Shown one piece after another: positions 11,898 to 24,359 of a stretch of DNA of 64,000 bases. Source of the DNA: Hypomyces perniciosus. Its lineage: Eukaryota > Ascomycota > Sordariomycetes > Hypocreales > Hypocreaceae. Under the pieces are notes generated by a model, which searched no databases, was not told the DNA's origin, and saw only the letters and a list, made by a program, of their open reading frames with translations. Position numbers and translations under genes: made by a program. Position 1 is the first letter of the stretch; every line of letters starts with the position of its first letter. The DNA lies in contig SPDT01000003.1 in assembly GCA_008477525.1 (NCBI GenBank), positions 2,790,001 to 2,854,000 of the forward strand. Reading direction: 5' to 3'.

Positions 11898-13263
11898 GCA
11901 AGCCGCAAGTCTCGAATCACGCCAAAACCCACACAAAGACCAAGGTCTCTCCCTCGGTTGTCCTCCCCTCGGCCAGGCCCCCCCGTGGGTTCGGCATTGG
12001 CTTGGCTCGCCAACTCGCGTACATGGAGTTTGGGAGGGATCTAGATGCTTGCTTGCTCGGATACAAAAAAAAACGTGGCAGAAGCAGCTGCAAAGATTAT
12101 CCTCCTCAGCCCCACTCGTGCTAATATGTAATTTTCGAAGAGGCCGACCAGACCAAAACGAAGCCAGAGCCAGAGCCAGAGCCAGACCCCATAGACCACC
12201 ACATGGCACTTGCTGACTCAAGCGTTGCTGAGCTTTCCAGCTCTGTGGTTAGGCCTGTTAGGCCGTGTTAGAGTTGTTAATGCTCTGGCCGTCTGCTGCC
12301 GCGAGCGTCCTAACACCAACGAGCCGAATCCCAGCCAGCTGGGCCGCCCGAGATCGGGCCACCTCCGCTTTGCCGGCACTGTGAAAAGAAAGGCGTTTCT
12401 CGCTACGACTAGCAGGGCTCTACGAGTTATGTACATATACTCGTACATCGTACATACTAATATGAAGAGCAGCATTGCTGTCCATTGCCGTGGCTCGCGG
12501 CGGAGATAGTAGGAGAGCCGGCCATGAGCCTCGCAATTTCCAGACAGTACAGACTGCTACCACCATTACTGCTGCTGCTGCTGCTGCTACTATAACGGGC
12601 GTCACGCCCTGCAATCTGCACGACTGCAATACACACCCTATGGAGCGGCACCTAGGAACAAGGATTGCCTTGCATCGGGCAACATTGGACGTCGTTCATA
12701 AAGAGGGATCGTCAGTTGTGTTGACCCCGCATACCATACCACCCTCCGCCCACGCCAAGTTTACTGCATACTACTACTCCAAACGGCTCTGCGAGTGGGA
12801 TGGTTGGTGCCTTGACAAGTGGCTTGGACGGTTAAATGTAACACGGGTTGAGTGAGCAATTGTGACGTGAGGTATCTTTCATCAAGCCTCGCAAGCGGGA
12901 CACTGTGGGAAGGGTCTGGGAGAGTGACTAGTGAACCACCCAGCCAACCTCGAGCCTGCTGCTGACTTCATGATTCCCTCCTTCATTTCTTGCATGCCCG
13001 CATCCTCAGTCCTTCGTTTCTTATAAGTTGTCTGTTCCTCTCTTATCCCCTCTCCTCTCTTCTCTCGTCCCATCCAAGCTCTTCTACTAGCACTAGCATC
13101 TGCATCGTCCTCATTCTTATTATACATAATCACAGCTCACGTTCCCTGACCTCCACCGGAAGCAACAACTCTCCAGAGAGATTTTGCTTCAATCCTCTGA
13201 TCCGTCCCGAATTTGAAGCGAAACACACAAAGACCATTGAGGAGCTTCCTTGCGTGAGCCAAC

Positions 13264-15393
13264 ATGACTTCATCCACGCCAATCTTATGGGTTAAACACG
13301 CGACACCAAAGCCTCCCAAGAGACGTTCCAGAGCGGGTAAGTCGGCATAGGAGTTTGAGGAATTCCTCTGTTTTGCTGATCGTTGCATCTTCTACGAATA
13401 AGGGTGCAATTACTGGTAAGTCTTTATCCCTCCACCGCCGGCATATGAAGGCAAATTATTCTGACACACACTCTAGCAAAGACAAGGTAGTGCTCATACC
13501 GACTTCATGAATTCATCGTCACGTATCTTACAAAGTACAACAGAAGAAGAAGTGTGATGAAGCCAGGCCTCGATGCACTCGCTGCCGAGAACATGGCCAG
13601 GACTGTGTGTACGAGCCGGTTAAGCCTCGACAGCGGCGCAGACACGAGACGGTCAACGGCGCAAATCGCAATACACGTCAACCTCATCATCGCGGTGTGA
13701 ATCAAGTATTCCAATTCACTGAAGGATGGGAGATGGCCATGTGGCACATGCCAACCGGCGAATACGAGAGCGGACCATTCCCATCGCCGGCTGCGAGCAT
13801 CTACACTGGTGATATCTCTGTCTTGCACGCCAATCTCATGACACACGATTACTCGTCGGATGCCACCGATAGCGCCTCTAGTCAAGAAGAGATTGAGGAA
13901 GTTCTCCGCCAAGATTCGATCGCCCTCAGTCCTTCGTGCGGGAGCCCTTATCTCGTCCCGGTCACCACTGTGCCGCCTGTTTCCCTTAACTACGAGTACT
14001 GTGCTCCGGCATTCGTCGAATTTTCCGAGCGTCACAACCGCCGAGCTTTGGTTGACCACTTTGCCAACGTGCTCTCCCACCTCATTGTCTTGCGCGAGGA
14101 CGAGGGCAACCCCTTCCAGCAGCTCGTGTTGCCACTCTCGCGCAAGAGCAAAGCTGTCGAGAATGCTATCTACGCCCTAACATGCGCTCATCTGGAGCGT
14201 CGTGGGGTTCGAAACGAGGAGAGCAGTGTCGTCTTTCACAACCTGGCCCTCCAGGGCGTCAATGGACTCATTGAACAACGCAGCCACGCGAATAGGAATG
14301 AAATCTTGGCGGCCATCATTCTACTCGTCTACTACGAAGTTGTGAGTTTTGTTTTTATTGTTATTTTTTAGTTTACCTTACGCAGTCTCCTCAGACGCTG
14401 GTTACTGACACTAGAGCCCAGCTTGTCCAAAGGAGCCAGTTCAACATTGTCCATAGCCACCTCAAAGGCGCCATGGCCATCATAAGCCAAGGCGGGACCC
14501 TGACTGACCCTACAGGCGCCTTCTTGGAGAGGGTGAGTTGCCCCTTGAGGCTGACGATGCCTCCACTGTACGCTAACCAATCCCGGACATAGGCATTTCG
14601 CTTCTACGATGTCATTGCAGCCTTGTCCTTTGGCACCGCACCCATCTATAACGGTGGTTTCGCTCCCTTGCCCCCCATCAATTGCCGTGGCGCCACTGTG
14701 GCAGCTGGGAACGCCGATGCCCTGCTTGGTATGGCGACCTCCTTGTGGCCTATCATTCACCATCTCTCAACCCTGGCCGGGCTAAAGAGAGATCTTAGTC
14801 ATGCTGAAATGCAAGGCAATGAACCCAGGGCATGTGACTTGCGCAAGACGATTGCAGATATAGTGTCTGCTGTTGAGCCTGCTCTCCAGGGGTGGACGCT
14901 GGACACCTCTTTCGATGAAGCCTTACTAAACGACACTGGGGACTTATCCACGGAGAAGGCAACCGAAAGGAAACGACTGCAGAGCATCCATAATAGTGCC
15001 GAAGCCTACCGTCACTCGGGAATTGTCTACCTCTACCGCACTATTTACGCCTGTCCCCGGGCGCACGCCGTGGTTCAGCGCCACACACACACCAGCCTCA
15101 CCCATTGCGTTGGGACAGTCAAAAGCGGCGGGCCTATGGGGGCGTTGCTATGGCCCCTTTTCGTAGCGGCCTGTGAGGCGATCGATCAGGCCGACCGGGA
15201 CCTTGCCCAGCAGGCGTTTACAGGGGTTTTCCAGAGACAGGGGATGACCAACATCCATCGGGCATGGCTCATCGTGCAAGAGGTTTGGAATCGGGTCGAC
15301 AATGGCGAGGACGCAGCCGACGAAAGCCTATTCGCCAGCGATCTCTGGAGAAGGGTGAGCAACGACATGGATGTCACCGTGGTTTTTGGCTAG
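13264..15393 (+). CDS. Zn2Cys6 transcription factor with fungal-specific domain
   Basis: Six exons give a 601-residue protein with no lesion: 13264-13336, 13403-13415, 13477-13486, 13544-14341, 14422-14532 and 14593-15393 (total 1806 nt). The zinc cluster is assembled across four exons: AGCNYCKDK then KKKCDEARPRCTRCREHGQ and DC. The spacing is CX2C-X6-C-X6-C-X2-C-X6-C, followed by a basic linker PRQRRRHE. Such clusters bind DNA as nuclear regulators. The C-terminal half reads as the fungal-specific transcription factor domain 2 type: HLKGAMAIISQGG, AFLERAFRFYDVIAALSFG, YRHSGIVYLYRTIY, WPLFVAACEA. The start at 13264 is the first ATG in frame. Intron 1 uses an AAG acceptor and the intron at 13487 a weak GTAGTG donor, so the exact microexon edges need transcript support. 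Target genes are unknown. Confidence 0.88.
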
Positions 15394-18300
15394 GAGCCTT
15401 CTTCTGGACGCTGTTTTGGAGGGGTTGGACCTGAAAAGGTGTGTCTGGAAAATGGGGTAAGGCGCTCGGGGAGGGCGGAGTGTTGATTGGGTGGCGTTAG
15501 GCCTGCATAATAACATCGCCATCAGGCGAACAAAAGGCATCGGAGCGCGTCTGGGTAGCATCGCCATTAGGCGACAGACAGACATGGGCAATCTAGAGAC
15601 ATAATACGGCTACATACGGAATTCTAGGGGGCATCTTACGCAGAGAGGGGAAATGTATGAGTGGATGACACCGCTCGTACATGATGGATACGTGAGACTA
15701 ATACTACTACTTACACTCCATACTACTTGCTACTACTGACTACATATGCATGGTGATCAATAGTAACGCCAATAGGAACCCAGTTCTGGACCACCCTGAA
15801 ACAGTTGAGCACTCAAACCTTATGGAGAAAATATATGCCATTCTTGATGAGACACTACTCTTTAGGGTATCCGGCATGATGCCATGTATGTCTGTAGCAC
15901 ACGCATGTATGTATGTATGTATGTATGTATGTATGTATGTATGTATGTATGTACCGAGTAGGAAGTACGCATGTGCAATATCATGGCTCATGCAAGCCCA
16001 GCCAGCCGCGTTCAACAGGGATACAAACAAGGTTATTGTTTAGCATACAGAAACATATGTGATTCGACGTGCAGCAACAGACATATCTCTGCGTCTATGT
16101 ACGTGATGAGTGGGGAGTACGAAGTATTATGTGGACGTCTGTACGAGCATGTATGGATGGCCGGATCAAGACGGAGGAAGTGGCTTACACTAGGGAGCTC
16201 AACGACCCGGGCGGCCGGGCCGGGCGTACAAGCGAGCTAGCTAGGGAAAAAAAAAAGCTGTGTGGGTGCCAATCATTGATAAATCCGATAAATCCATGGG
16301 GAAACTAGGTGGTGAAATGGGTGTACGGAGTATGGGAAAAGATGAAGTCTATGTAAGTGTATGTGTGTGTGTGTTTGTTTGTGTGTGTGTGGGCGAGACG
16401 TGTTTAGTGTAGTGGAGGATTATAGCTTCAAGTACGAAGTTAGTCTGTGTTAATTATGCATAAGGACCAGTCCAGCTGGGAGTGGCGTCAGCTTGGCCCG
16501 CATAAGGGTTCAGTCATGAACCTTTTATCCTTCCCTCTCTGTTGGTTAGTATAGAGAAGCTGAGGGGGGTGTATATGCAATCAAACCGTAACCTCATGCC
16601 AGGAGAAAAGAGAAATGGGCAGAGGCAAAGAGAGGTGGGGATTGTATGTGGCTTGTTCGGGCGATGGCGTGTGTATTTGTGTGTATGCTGTTATGTATGC
16701 AGCTCGATCGGGAAATGAGATGATTTATATCAGTGTGCATCTGGCTGGATTGGGAGGGAGGTGAAGAAGAAAAGGAAAGGATGCTATGCGAGTGTGAGTG
16801 TGAGTGTGAGTGTGTGCAGCCATGTTTACGAGGGGGAAACAGGTGGGTTGTCGTACGCTAGTATGTATTAATATGCAAGTAGCTGGATTGGGATATGCAT
16901 TGGGGGCGAAATCATGGCTGAGCAATGATTTTGATATTGGATCGACCTGATGAGATGCCCGCAGACACTCGGTTGCACAAGCGGCACAGCATATGGGAGC
17001 ACAGGATCGTGGAATTGGGGGTGGTGTGGCGGGATATGATCGATGCTGAACATGATAGGTTTGGCGGCAGAATGGGGCACCTTACCCGGGCCACCGAGCT
17101 TGTCTCTCTTTTCTCCATAACTCTAACAAGCTTCTCGGGTTCTTGTTGGCCCCCCTGCTTGTTAGCCTGTGCCTGTGGCACAGCTAAACCGGAAGGCTCC
17201 TGATAAGCTTTGTTTTTGAAGCTGGTGGTGGTAGAGGACTCGCGAGTGCCTAACACAACCGCGAATACTGTATACAAAGCAGTTCAAGACATGGTTCTTG
17301 TTGGAGCGGACCCCTTCCACCACGTGGAGTTCGCTGTGCTTTCTTTTGAGCTTGTCATAATAAGCGTGGCATGAACGAGGCGCACCATGAGGAGGGGGTG
17401 AGATGAGACGAGAGGATTTAGAGAAGTTGGCGATTGCGTGATGGCGGCGAGGCGTATTCAGGCCCTGGTTGGAGCGGCGAGGTTTCCTGCCGAGAGGAAT
17501 AAGAAAGCAGGGGGTGGCGACATGATGATGCGCAGAATGAAGTCGTATACGATTCGATACGCATACACAAATTTCCGTGTATTGATGTCTCAGAGTGAAT
17601 CTGTACTCGTAAACGGTGACTGAGGACCGACGATCCATCCCGGTTTCGTGTGCCTGCACCTATCCCGCCTTGTTGTACCCCCTGTTCAGACGATCTAATG
17701 CTCTACATACATATTACTAGTAATATGTGCTCTCTTCTCTCCGTAGTGTTGGTGTCAAAACAGAGCCGCATGCCAAGTCCCGTCTTTATACTACTGCCTC
17801 TGTACGAGAGAAAACGACAATTGTGTAAATGCCTCGCAAATGAAGCAACATACTAAAAAAAAGCGAGAGTTAGATACCACTTAGAAACAAAGACCCACAT
17901 CAACGCCAACGATATAGTGGAGAATACTATCTTCTTCTTGTCGAATAATTCCCAAAAAAGGCCCTAACTGGCGAGAAACATGTAAAACCTCAGGTGGCAG
18001 GGGTTATCCGAACCCCGTCCTGCAGTCATGCAGTTCCGCATCGTCCACAGCCAACAAGGCTCTGCGCGCGGTTCGGCCCTGAAAGGAGCGCTTAGATCGA
18101 CAGACCTAGTCACTCAGAAAAGAGCTCGTAAACTGCCTATCCCAGAGACACCCGCATGGTAAGATCACTGCCTAGGCCCGATGCCTCATCACACTCATGC
18201 GGGGTCGATCCAGCTAGTTGCTTTCGGATGAAGGGCCGGCGTCTGGGGGCCGTGATGTGATGTCCCATAGGCGACAGTGATCTGCGGTCTTCTCAGGCTG

Positions 18301-18630
18301 CCTGAATAGCATTTATGCTGGCTGAAGCGGAGATTAGGTCTGTGTCTGACTTCTGCAGGAAAGGGCCGGATGAGTTTCCTGGAAGAGTCCTTATCCGAGC
18401 AGAGCAGAGCAGGGTGGAGATGAGGTTAAGGCCGGCCAAGACCGGCGATAGTCACCACATCTATGATCTATGATTCCCTTTTCGTCCGCTTGCAGATCGA
18501 GAGAGTGATGTGATTCTTGGTCTGCATCGGCTAGAGGGAGCCCCGTGTAGACGTCTCTCCCTGGGGTGACGGACCAGCCCACTCGTTCTCGGGCACCCGA
18601 CAGCTCAGCGCCGAGGCCTGATCCAAGCGA
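15394..18630. other. Gene-poor region rich in short simple repeats
   Basis: About 3.2 kb without supported genes. It contains a GTAT microsatellite (15905), a GT-rich stretch at 16340-16395 and GTGTGA repeats at about 16790-16816. Minus-strand frames at 17659-17162 and 17277-16912 are longer than average but have no recognisable motif and an ordinary-looking composition, so they are not called. Confidence 0.45.
15905..15954. repeat. (GTAT)n microsatellite
   Basis: About 12 uninterrupted GTAT units. Confidence 0.9.
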
Positions 18631-18633
18631 ATG

Positions 18634-18988
18634 TACGGAGGAAGGAACCAAAAGTTATTGCCTATGCTAAAAACGCCATTAAGTCGGAAAAAGCAAATAT
18701 ACTAGAAAACCCTAACCCTCTGTGAGTAAACCCTAACCCTTTATAAATAATTACTGCCTTTTAATAGAACTTTCTTTATTTAAACCTAGATTTTTTAATA
18801 AGAATATTTATTAAATAGTTCTTTAAGCTCTAAAAGCTTTATTATAGCTTTAAAGTTTGCCTTTTTTAATTATTAATTGGTATTTTGCTCTTTGAAAGAA
18901 AATTCGGTTAAGATACAGAAAATTAATCCTGTTCTGTGGCGTTTCTTAGCGCTTTAGCAGGCAAGGACTTTTGGTTCCTTCCTCCGTA
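18634..18988. mobile_element. Inverted-repeat element with TA flanks (Tc1/mariner-like MITE)
   Basis: A 21-bp perfect inverted repeat (18634-18654 and 18968-18988; outer part TACGGAGGAAGGAACC) continues imperfectly inward (GTTATTGCC against GTCCTTGCC, then ACGCC). If the outer TA is the target duplication, the element is about 351 bp with ends CGGAGG. The interior is AT-rich and non-coding. It also holds two AACCCTAACCCT blocks (18708-18719 and 18729-18740) that look telomeric. TA target sites are typical of the Tc1/mariner group. No related transposase is next to it. Confidence 0.7.
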
Positions 18989-18996
18989 GCTCCAAT

Positions 18997-20307
18997 CTAT
19001 CTAGGAGGACTAGGTAAACGTGTATTAGCTAAAGCGTAGTGTAATAGGGGGAGAATGTGGTCTAAAATACTACATTGGTGATGTAGTGACTTCCCACGGA
19101 ACTCCTCTTGGCTCAGGCTGCGAAGAAATGAGATTAGTGAATAATGAATACCAAAATTGGGCGTTGGACGTTGTCGAAGCGGACAACAAGGGACGGGCGT
19201 TTCTTTGGCCAATACCGGATGTGGGGCGGCACCGTTACAGCCCTTGGCCGGGGCTGTAGTACAGTACGTTAAGATATCACTTAATGCGAGTATTGAGTCA
19301 CTCAGATTCGCAGTGGTCAAGTATATACAGCACTTATCCTTGCAGGCAGGGTAAGCTAACGCATTGCATTCAGGGCAGTGAAAAGACCATTTCCTACGGG
19401 TCGCCCCGCAGAATACACAGCTTGCACTGCCGTTCTTCTTCGGCCAGCCGAACTGCGGATGAGCGCACCCAGGGGATTTTGAAGGCGCAAATTGTGCTGG
19501 TTCAGCTTCTCGACGCTCTGCTGCCTCCCGCATCTTTGCCCAGTTATGACGGACGGCGTGTTGCTTCTCCTCTATTAAAAGGGCCTTCAGTCGCTCCCGC
19601 GCTGATTGTTCCTGCTCGATCCTGAATCTCCTTACCGATTATTCCGACTTCCTTTATGCTTCCATTTCTTTCTCTCTACGAAGCCTGTCGTTCGCTGCCT
19701 GCTCTTGTTGCCCCCGGGCTCTTTTTGCAGCTTCCCGAGAACGCTTTTCAGCTTATCTCGCTCTCTCCTCCCTTATCCTCTCAAGCTCTACTCTCCGTAC
19801 TCTGTCGGCTTCCGCAGCCTTCCTCTCTCATTCGGCTTTCTCTCTTATAGCACGCTGCTCCGCTTCTATCCTCCGTGCCCTCTCGACCTCAGCTACTCTT
19901 CTTTATCTAGACTCCTCGTTGGCTCGTTTCTCCTCTTCATCCCTGCGCTGAGTTTCTTGTCGTTCCCAATATCGGGTCCATTGGTCTCGCAAATCGAGAT
20001 AAATCGCATCGTATACCGAACGTTTTGCCTCATCAATCAGGCATTCGTACACTTCTCGAATCTATATCAAAGCTAAGTCAGCCAAGGTTTATTACAATGA
20101 GCTCTAAGTTTCTACTCAAGAAAGGCTAACCTTGCGGAGCTCCTAAGCGTCAATAGACTTGCCCGGCGCCTTTTTATCGGGGTGATGTCTCTTCGCTAAT
20201 TTAAAAAAGGTCAACTTGATGTCTCGATAGCTAGCTAGTTATTGCAGTCCAAGGTCGGCATAGTAACCTGGAAGCTTAGGTTCCGGCGGTAGATTAAATG
20301 GATCCAT
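18997..20307 (-). pseudogene. J-domain (DnaJ-like) protein gene with nonsense mutations
   Basis: From ATG at 20307 the minus strand encodes a J-domain (YYADLGL, TFFKLAKRHHPDKKAPG, with the HPD tripeptide) and an intron at 20130-20062 (GTTAGC...GCTGAC...ATAG). After the intron come IREVYECLIDEAKRSVYD, a long Arg/Glu/Ala coiled coil and a C-terminal zinc-like motif (CVFCGATRRKWSFHCPECNA, then ACKDKCC). The frame is kept over about 400 codons but carries seven stops: TAA 20241, TAG 20145 and five more in the coiled coil. All are explained by CAA, CAG or CGA changing C to T. J-proteins partner Hsp70; this copy cannot make a full product. Nonsense without indels is typical of RIP. Confidence 0.8.
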
Positions 20308-20812
20308 CCTTGTTCAGGTGGCGAGGCGAATATTATATTGCGGGCTAGGTAGACAGGGGGCTGCCGTGGCCCTATGGGCTCCCATGGACAAACATCTAGT
20401 TGCCAGTGCCCGACTAGTCAAGGTTACTCGTCGCTTTAAAGGTAAGGACTGTGCAGGTGTCCGGCCAGCTGGCTAAACCGGGAGTCATGCAAAAACAGAG
20501 CTATCCCTGCGCTTGTTGCCAGTAACTGAGTCTAGCGCTCTGAGACAACAGCGGGAACGGTATATATAATCGAAGAGAAAGCCGCTTATGCTCATAACTG
20601 TATTAAGGTCCTGAGAAGTATATAGAGCCAGTGGCAAACGTGAATTATGGACAGTCAAGACAGTGTCGAGATAGTAGGCCTGCGGAGATTAATCATGTGC
20701 CTACCTTCGTAGGTCAGTGGCGAGCATTCACTTGAACGCCAGGTTTTGAATTTGATTTCGTCTTCTTAAAAAAAAGGCCACTTTCTGGTAACCTGCGCCA
20801 TGTCCCAACCGT

Positions 20813-23227
20813 ATGAAGAAGAGTATAACATTATTGAACAGAATCCTCTTGGAGACTCGCTCAGCGCCGTTCGCGGAAGCATTGTGCGAGGCAGAACCAA
20901 CTACTCCCTGTGAAAGTTCTCCATCAGATGACAGCGCATATGGACCTGAACGACCAAGACTTTTTGCGGCAGCGATAGGCAAATTGTTCTCTATCTTGTC
21001 CGCATCTGACGTGTCTCTGTCACTTGCCTCGAGAACCGAGAAGGATGCTCTTGTGTCTGATTTAACAGCAGTTCGCCTACGCGTACAGAAAGGTGATTTT
21101 GAGTACAAGCACTTTCGCCCGTTATCGCAGCTTGTGATCAAGCAGGCACCCGATGTCGATATTTGGGCTGCCGTCATTGCCCTTATCCAAGAGATCTCCC
21201 ACTCTACTCCACCGCCGAGCCTTCCACCATCGTTTGAAACTCCCGTCACTCATTCATCCGCTTCGCAGCAAGGGTCGGAACAGACGCGACGGAAAATCGA
21301 ACCTCGCGTTTTCGAAAGAGATTCGTTACTGCACACACCGCGCGGTGGGAGGATTCCATAAAAAAATATTTCCAAGGCAACAAATGGAACAGACGAGTGA
21401 AATAGATCTGGCAGCGTGCCAAAGCTCACTACAGCGATAACGATAAGAGGTGGACACAACTCCCCGACGCGCCCACCGAGGACGAGGTGTGCTCCTAGTT
21501 GCTCAATTTGCAGCAAGAACTGTTGGAAAATGAACGAGCCGCTTACTTCAGGAGCGCCGCAGACAATAAGGTTGGGGCCGAGGCGCGACAACAGCTGGAC
21601 CTTTTTGTGAAAATAAAAAGAGATGAGGCAGGTGCCGCAAGGCACGACTGGAGACATGTGATGGTCGTCGGCGAGCTCAACAAATCCGATCAAAAAGCAA
21701 AGCGCTCTGGCTTCAGATTGGCAGCGCTGTACGAAACGTGTTCGCAGGCCAGCCTACTCGCCTATTCGTTCATGCCATCTCTCTGACCGGAACCGAGATA
21801 GAGACATGGGTTTTTGATCGTTCTGGACCGTACAGTGGAGCCACGTTTGATGTCCATGGGGAGCCCGAGAAGTTCATCCAGGTGATGTGCGGTTATCTGA
21901 TGATGAGCGATGAAGAGCTAGGTTTGGATATAATCATAATGGAATATGACAACAAGTTATTTGTCACCATGCCCGTCGAAACTCGTGGGAAGAACAGGGA
22001 GCAGGAACTTGAACTCGACCCCAATCCGATCGCCCATCAGCGAGCCATTGTATGTCGCGGCACATCTTGCTTTCTTGCCAAGGCCACGAGCGCAATAGAG
22101 TATGACAGGGTCGTAAAGTTCTCCTGGACTTCTAGTATGCGACCACCCGAGGCGGACCTTCTCAATAAGGCAAACGAACGCGGTGTGAAGGGTCTCGCAA
22201 AAGTGGTTGGCTACCATGAAGAAGTCACCAGCATAAGCAAGCTGCGTGAAGGTCTCGTCTTCTCGACTCCATACAGGTTTCGTGGCGTGCCGCGCAGCAC
22301 CAACACATCCTCACAATCACAACCGCTGTCGAGTCACTGCTTCAGCCAGTTTCCTGGTCTCAGCATTACCAGCAATGCGTCTAGGAAGCGGAAGTCTATA
22401 GATGGGACAAGCCATGCGTCTAAGAGATCTCGGTCGAATAGCCCGCTACCTGAGCCAGAACGAGGAGAGAATGAGGTCTGTTACTCCGTCCAAGAACCGC
22501 AGGGTACCAGCCTTGTCCAGCAAGACCAAACCCAAGTGCCATACGACAATCGCATCTTGCGCGTTCTGGCTATATCTCCGGCAGGACGATCCATCAGCTA
22601 GTTCAAGTCTGTTACCGAGCTTCTCGAATGCCTATGTGACGCCATCCAAGTGCATCGGTCATTATACCTGGACGGGAGGATATTGCACCGTGACATCTCG
22701 GAAAACAACATCATCATCACCGACCCGAGGAAAGCCAACGGCTTCAAAGGAATGCTCATCGATTTAGACTTGGCCAAGGAAGAAGGCACGGGTCCAAGTG
22801 GGGCCCGGCATCGGACAGGTCCCATGGAGTTTATGGCGATTAAAGTCCTTCTCGGCATTTCGCATACCTATCGTCACGATCTTGAGGCATTCTTCTACGT
22901 CCTCCCCTGGCTATGCGCCCGCCGCGGTTGGGCATTGTCGAGAAGATCAGGTCGGCCGCCTAAGAAAAGCATGCTATCGCGGTGGTATACAGGAGGTTAC
23001 GAATACATCGCGCAAAGCAAGCGTGGTGATACGGACAAAATGGACTCGAAGTCATCCTGAGGGAGTACCCACAGATGTTTGACTGTGTCAAGCCTTTGTA
23101 CAGGACAATAAGAGATATCCTGTTCCCGCATAAGGATGGCCTTTTCACCGGCACTCCACAGGATTCGAAGATACTGTACGATCCAATCATCAAAGCATTT
23201 GATGATGCTTTGGCAGAGATTAGGTAG
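20813..23227 (+). pseudogene. FunK1-type protein kinase, heavily broken
   Basis: The plus strand spells a fungal FunK1-like kinase across three frames. It has an N-terminal helical part (LLNRILLETRSAPFAEAL), a middle CTHRAVGGFHKK, FVHAISLTGTEIETWVFDRS and VVKFSWTS. The catalytic core has LDGRILHRDISENNIIIT (HRD-like loop), MLIDLDLAKE (DLD in place of DFG), GPMEFMAIKVLLGISHTYRH and FYVLPWLCARRGW, and the end is IIKAFDDALAEIR before TAG at 23225. Lesions include TAG codons at 22599 and in the 21.4-21.5 kb part, and frameshifts near 21310, 21365, 21755 and 23040, several in A or C runs. FunK1 kinases are expanded in fungi and their substrates are mostly unknown. This copy is dead. Confidence 0.78.
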
Positions 23228-23545
23228 AGGGCTGAACCGTGAAGAGTCTCGCAGAATAGCCCGACTTATATGTCCGTTTAATCCTCAAAGAGTTTGGCTT
23301 TCCCATTGATGTCCGTTTTATTCGACGACTAATCAAGTGGTCTTTACTGCATGGCGTGTGGTGTAGCTTAGGAGGCCAGTCTGTTGGTGCGGGGCAACTA
23401 CGATTGATGATGTCATTATAGCAGCCCAGCGACAAAAGAGCCCAAATATCATCGTCTCCAAAACAAAAACAAAATGCCAGCGCCGTTTGAGCTCCATGCC
23501 ACTGCGAACGTCAGCAATTAAATTTAAATAAATCAAAGAAGCGAA

Positions 23546-24170
23546 CTATCGAATCAAGTACAGAAACGCCATTTTGATTCCAATGACAACCAGATCCATC
23601 AAAATTCGGAGTGCATTTTCAACTGCCCCTCCACCAAAGTCGCGCTGGAACCGCTCCCTCCGCAATTGATTGCCTGAGATGTGTCTCGCCGATGACCGTG
23701 CCTTCATATTCAGCCATTGACCTAGCCACAAAGATAGTATTCCCGATCTGCAACAACGGCTAGAATTCACTCTAGACCATGCAATAATCGTACTTCACGG
23801 CCATTCAGTTCCATGTCCGCCAGGCTGTCAACCACGCTGAGGCAATTCGGGCTTCCATGCTTTGTTCTGGTCTGCCTCAAGAAATATTGCCAAATCACCT
23901 TGCGTGCCTGTCCGCTCAGTGGTTTGTAGCGCAAGGCAAAATGGATCCGGCTGATCATCGCTTCGTCGAACGATCGTACTCTGTTAGTCGTGAGGAAAGG
24001 TATACCATCCTACTGCTCCAGCTTACGCAGGAATATAGACACAAGCGCATCAACATGTGTATTCTCGGAGCGCTGGGTCAGGAACCGTTGGTGGCCTCGT
24101 CTAGAAGCAGGATTGCCTTCAAGCGACTTGCAATCTACTTTACCTTTATTGGATCTACTCAGATCTAACG
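23546..24170 (-). pseudogene. AAA+ ATPase C-terminal relic
   Basis: The minus strand reads AILLLDEA (Walker B), then in another frame FLTQRSENTHVDALVSIF and LRKLEQ. After an in-frame TAG near 24014 come DGIPFLTTNRVRSFDEAMIS and RIHFALRYKPLSGQARKVIW. These match the sensor-1/arginine-finger part of the fungal AAA+ ATPase family (FLTTNR...SRIHLAIRY, by family knowledge). It ends with ELNGREVR, a probable short intron, and FVARSMAEYEGTVIGETHLR. The N-terminal half with Walker A is absent. It is a truncated relic with one nonsense codon and at least one frameshift. Confidence 0.65.
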
Positions 24171-24359
24171 CGAGACCCATGTAGTGGCTGTCTTGTCGAC
24201 CTCTGGTGGCCAACTGACTTCAGATGTGCTATAGAGCCACAATGGGCTATAATAGCGAAAAACGTGGTCGGGTGCCCTGCAGAATTCTGCCCCACTACCT
24301 AGCTGCTAACAGGCTTTTCAGAGAAAACAGCCTGGAAAAGGAATCTCAAGCCAACCCAG

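Larger units (their letters stand above)
9844..13263. other. Long intergenic region with simple repeats
   Basis: No convincing gene in about 3.4 kb. It holds the 70-bp dispersed repeat (10911), the 13-bp tandem array (11350), an (AC)n run (11873), four GCCAGA units (about 12163-12186) and a CTG run (about 12569-12588). The last 250 bp are pyrimidine-rich with TTATAAG near 13021, a plausible promoter and leader for the Zn2Cys6 gene starting at 13264. Short frames on both strands show no recognisable protein text. Confidence 0.5.

Noticed and set aside
16912..17659. Minus-strand frames of 121 and 165 codons
   Set aside because: No motif, no splice-joined extension and no compositional sign of coding; the region is full of simple repeats.
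18708..18740. True interstitial telomere
   Set aside because: There are only two short blocks with an interruption, and they lie inside a TA-flanked inverted-repeat element, so a chromosome-end fusion is not supported.
19606..20076. 156-codon plus-strand frame rich in Leu, Ser and Phe
   Set aside because: It is the antisense of the J-domain protein's Arg/Glu coiled coil; its composition is exactly what that antisense reading gives.
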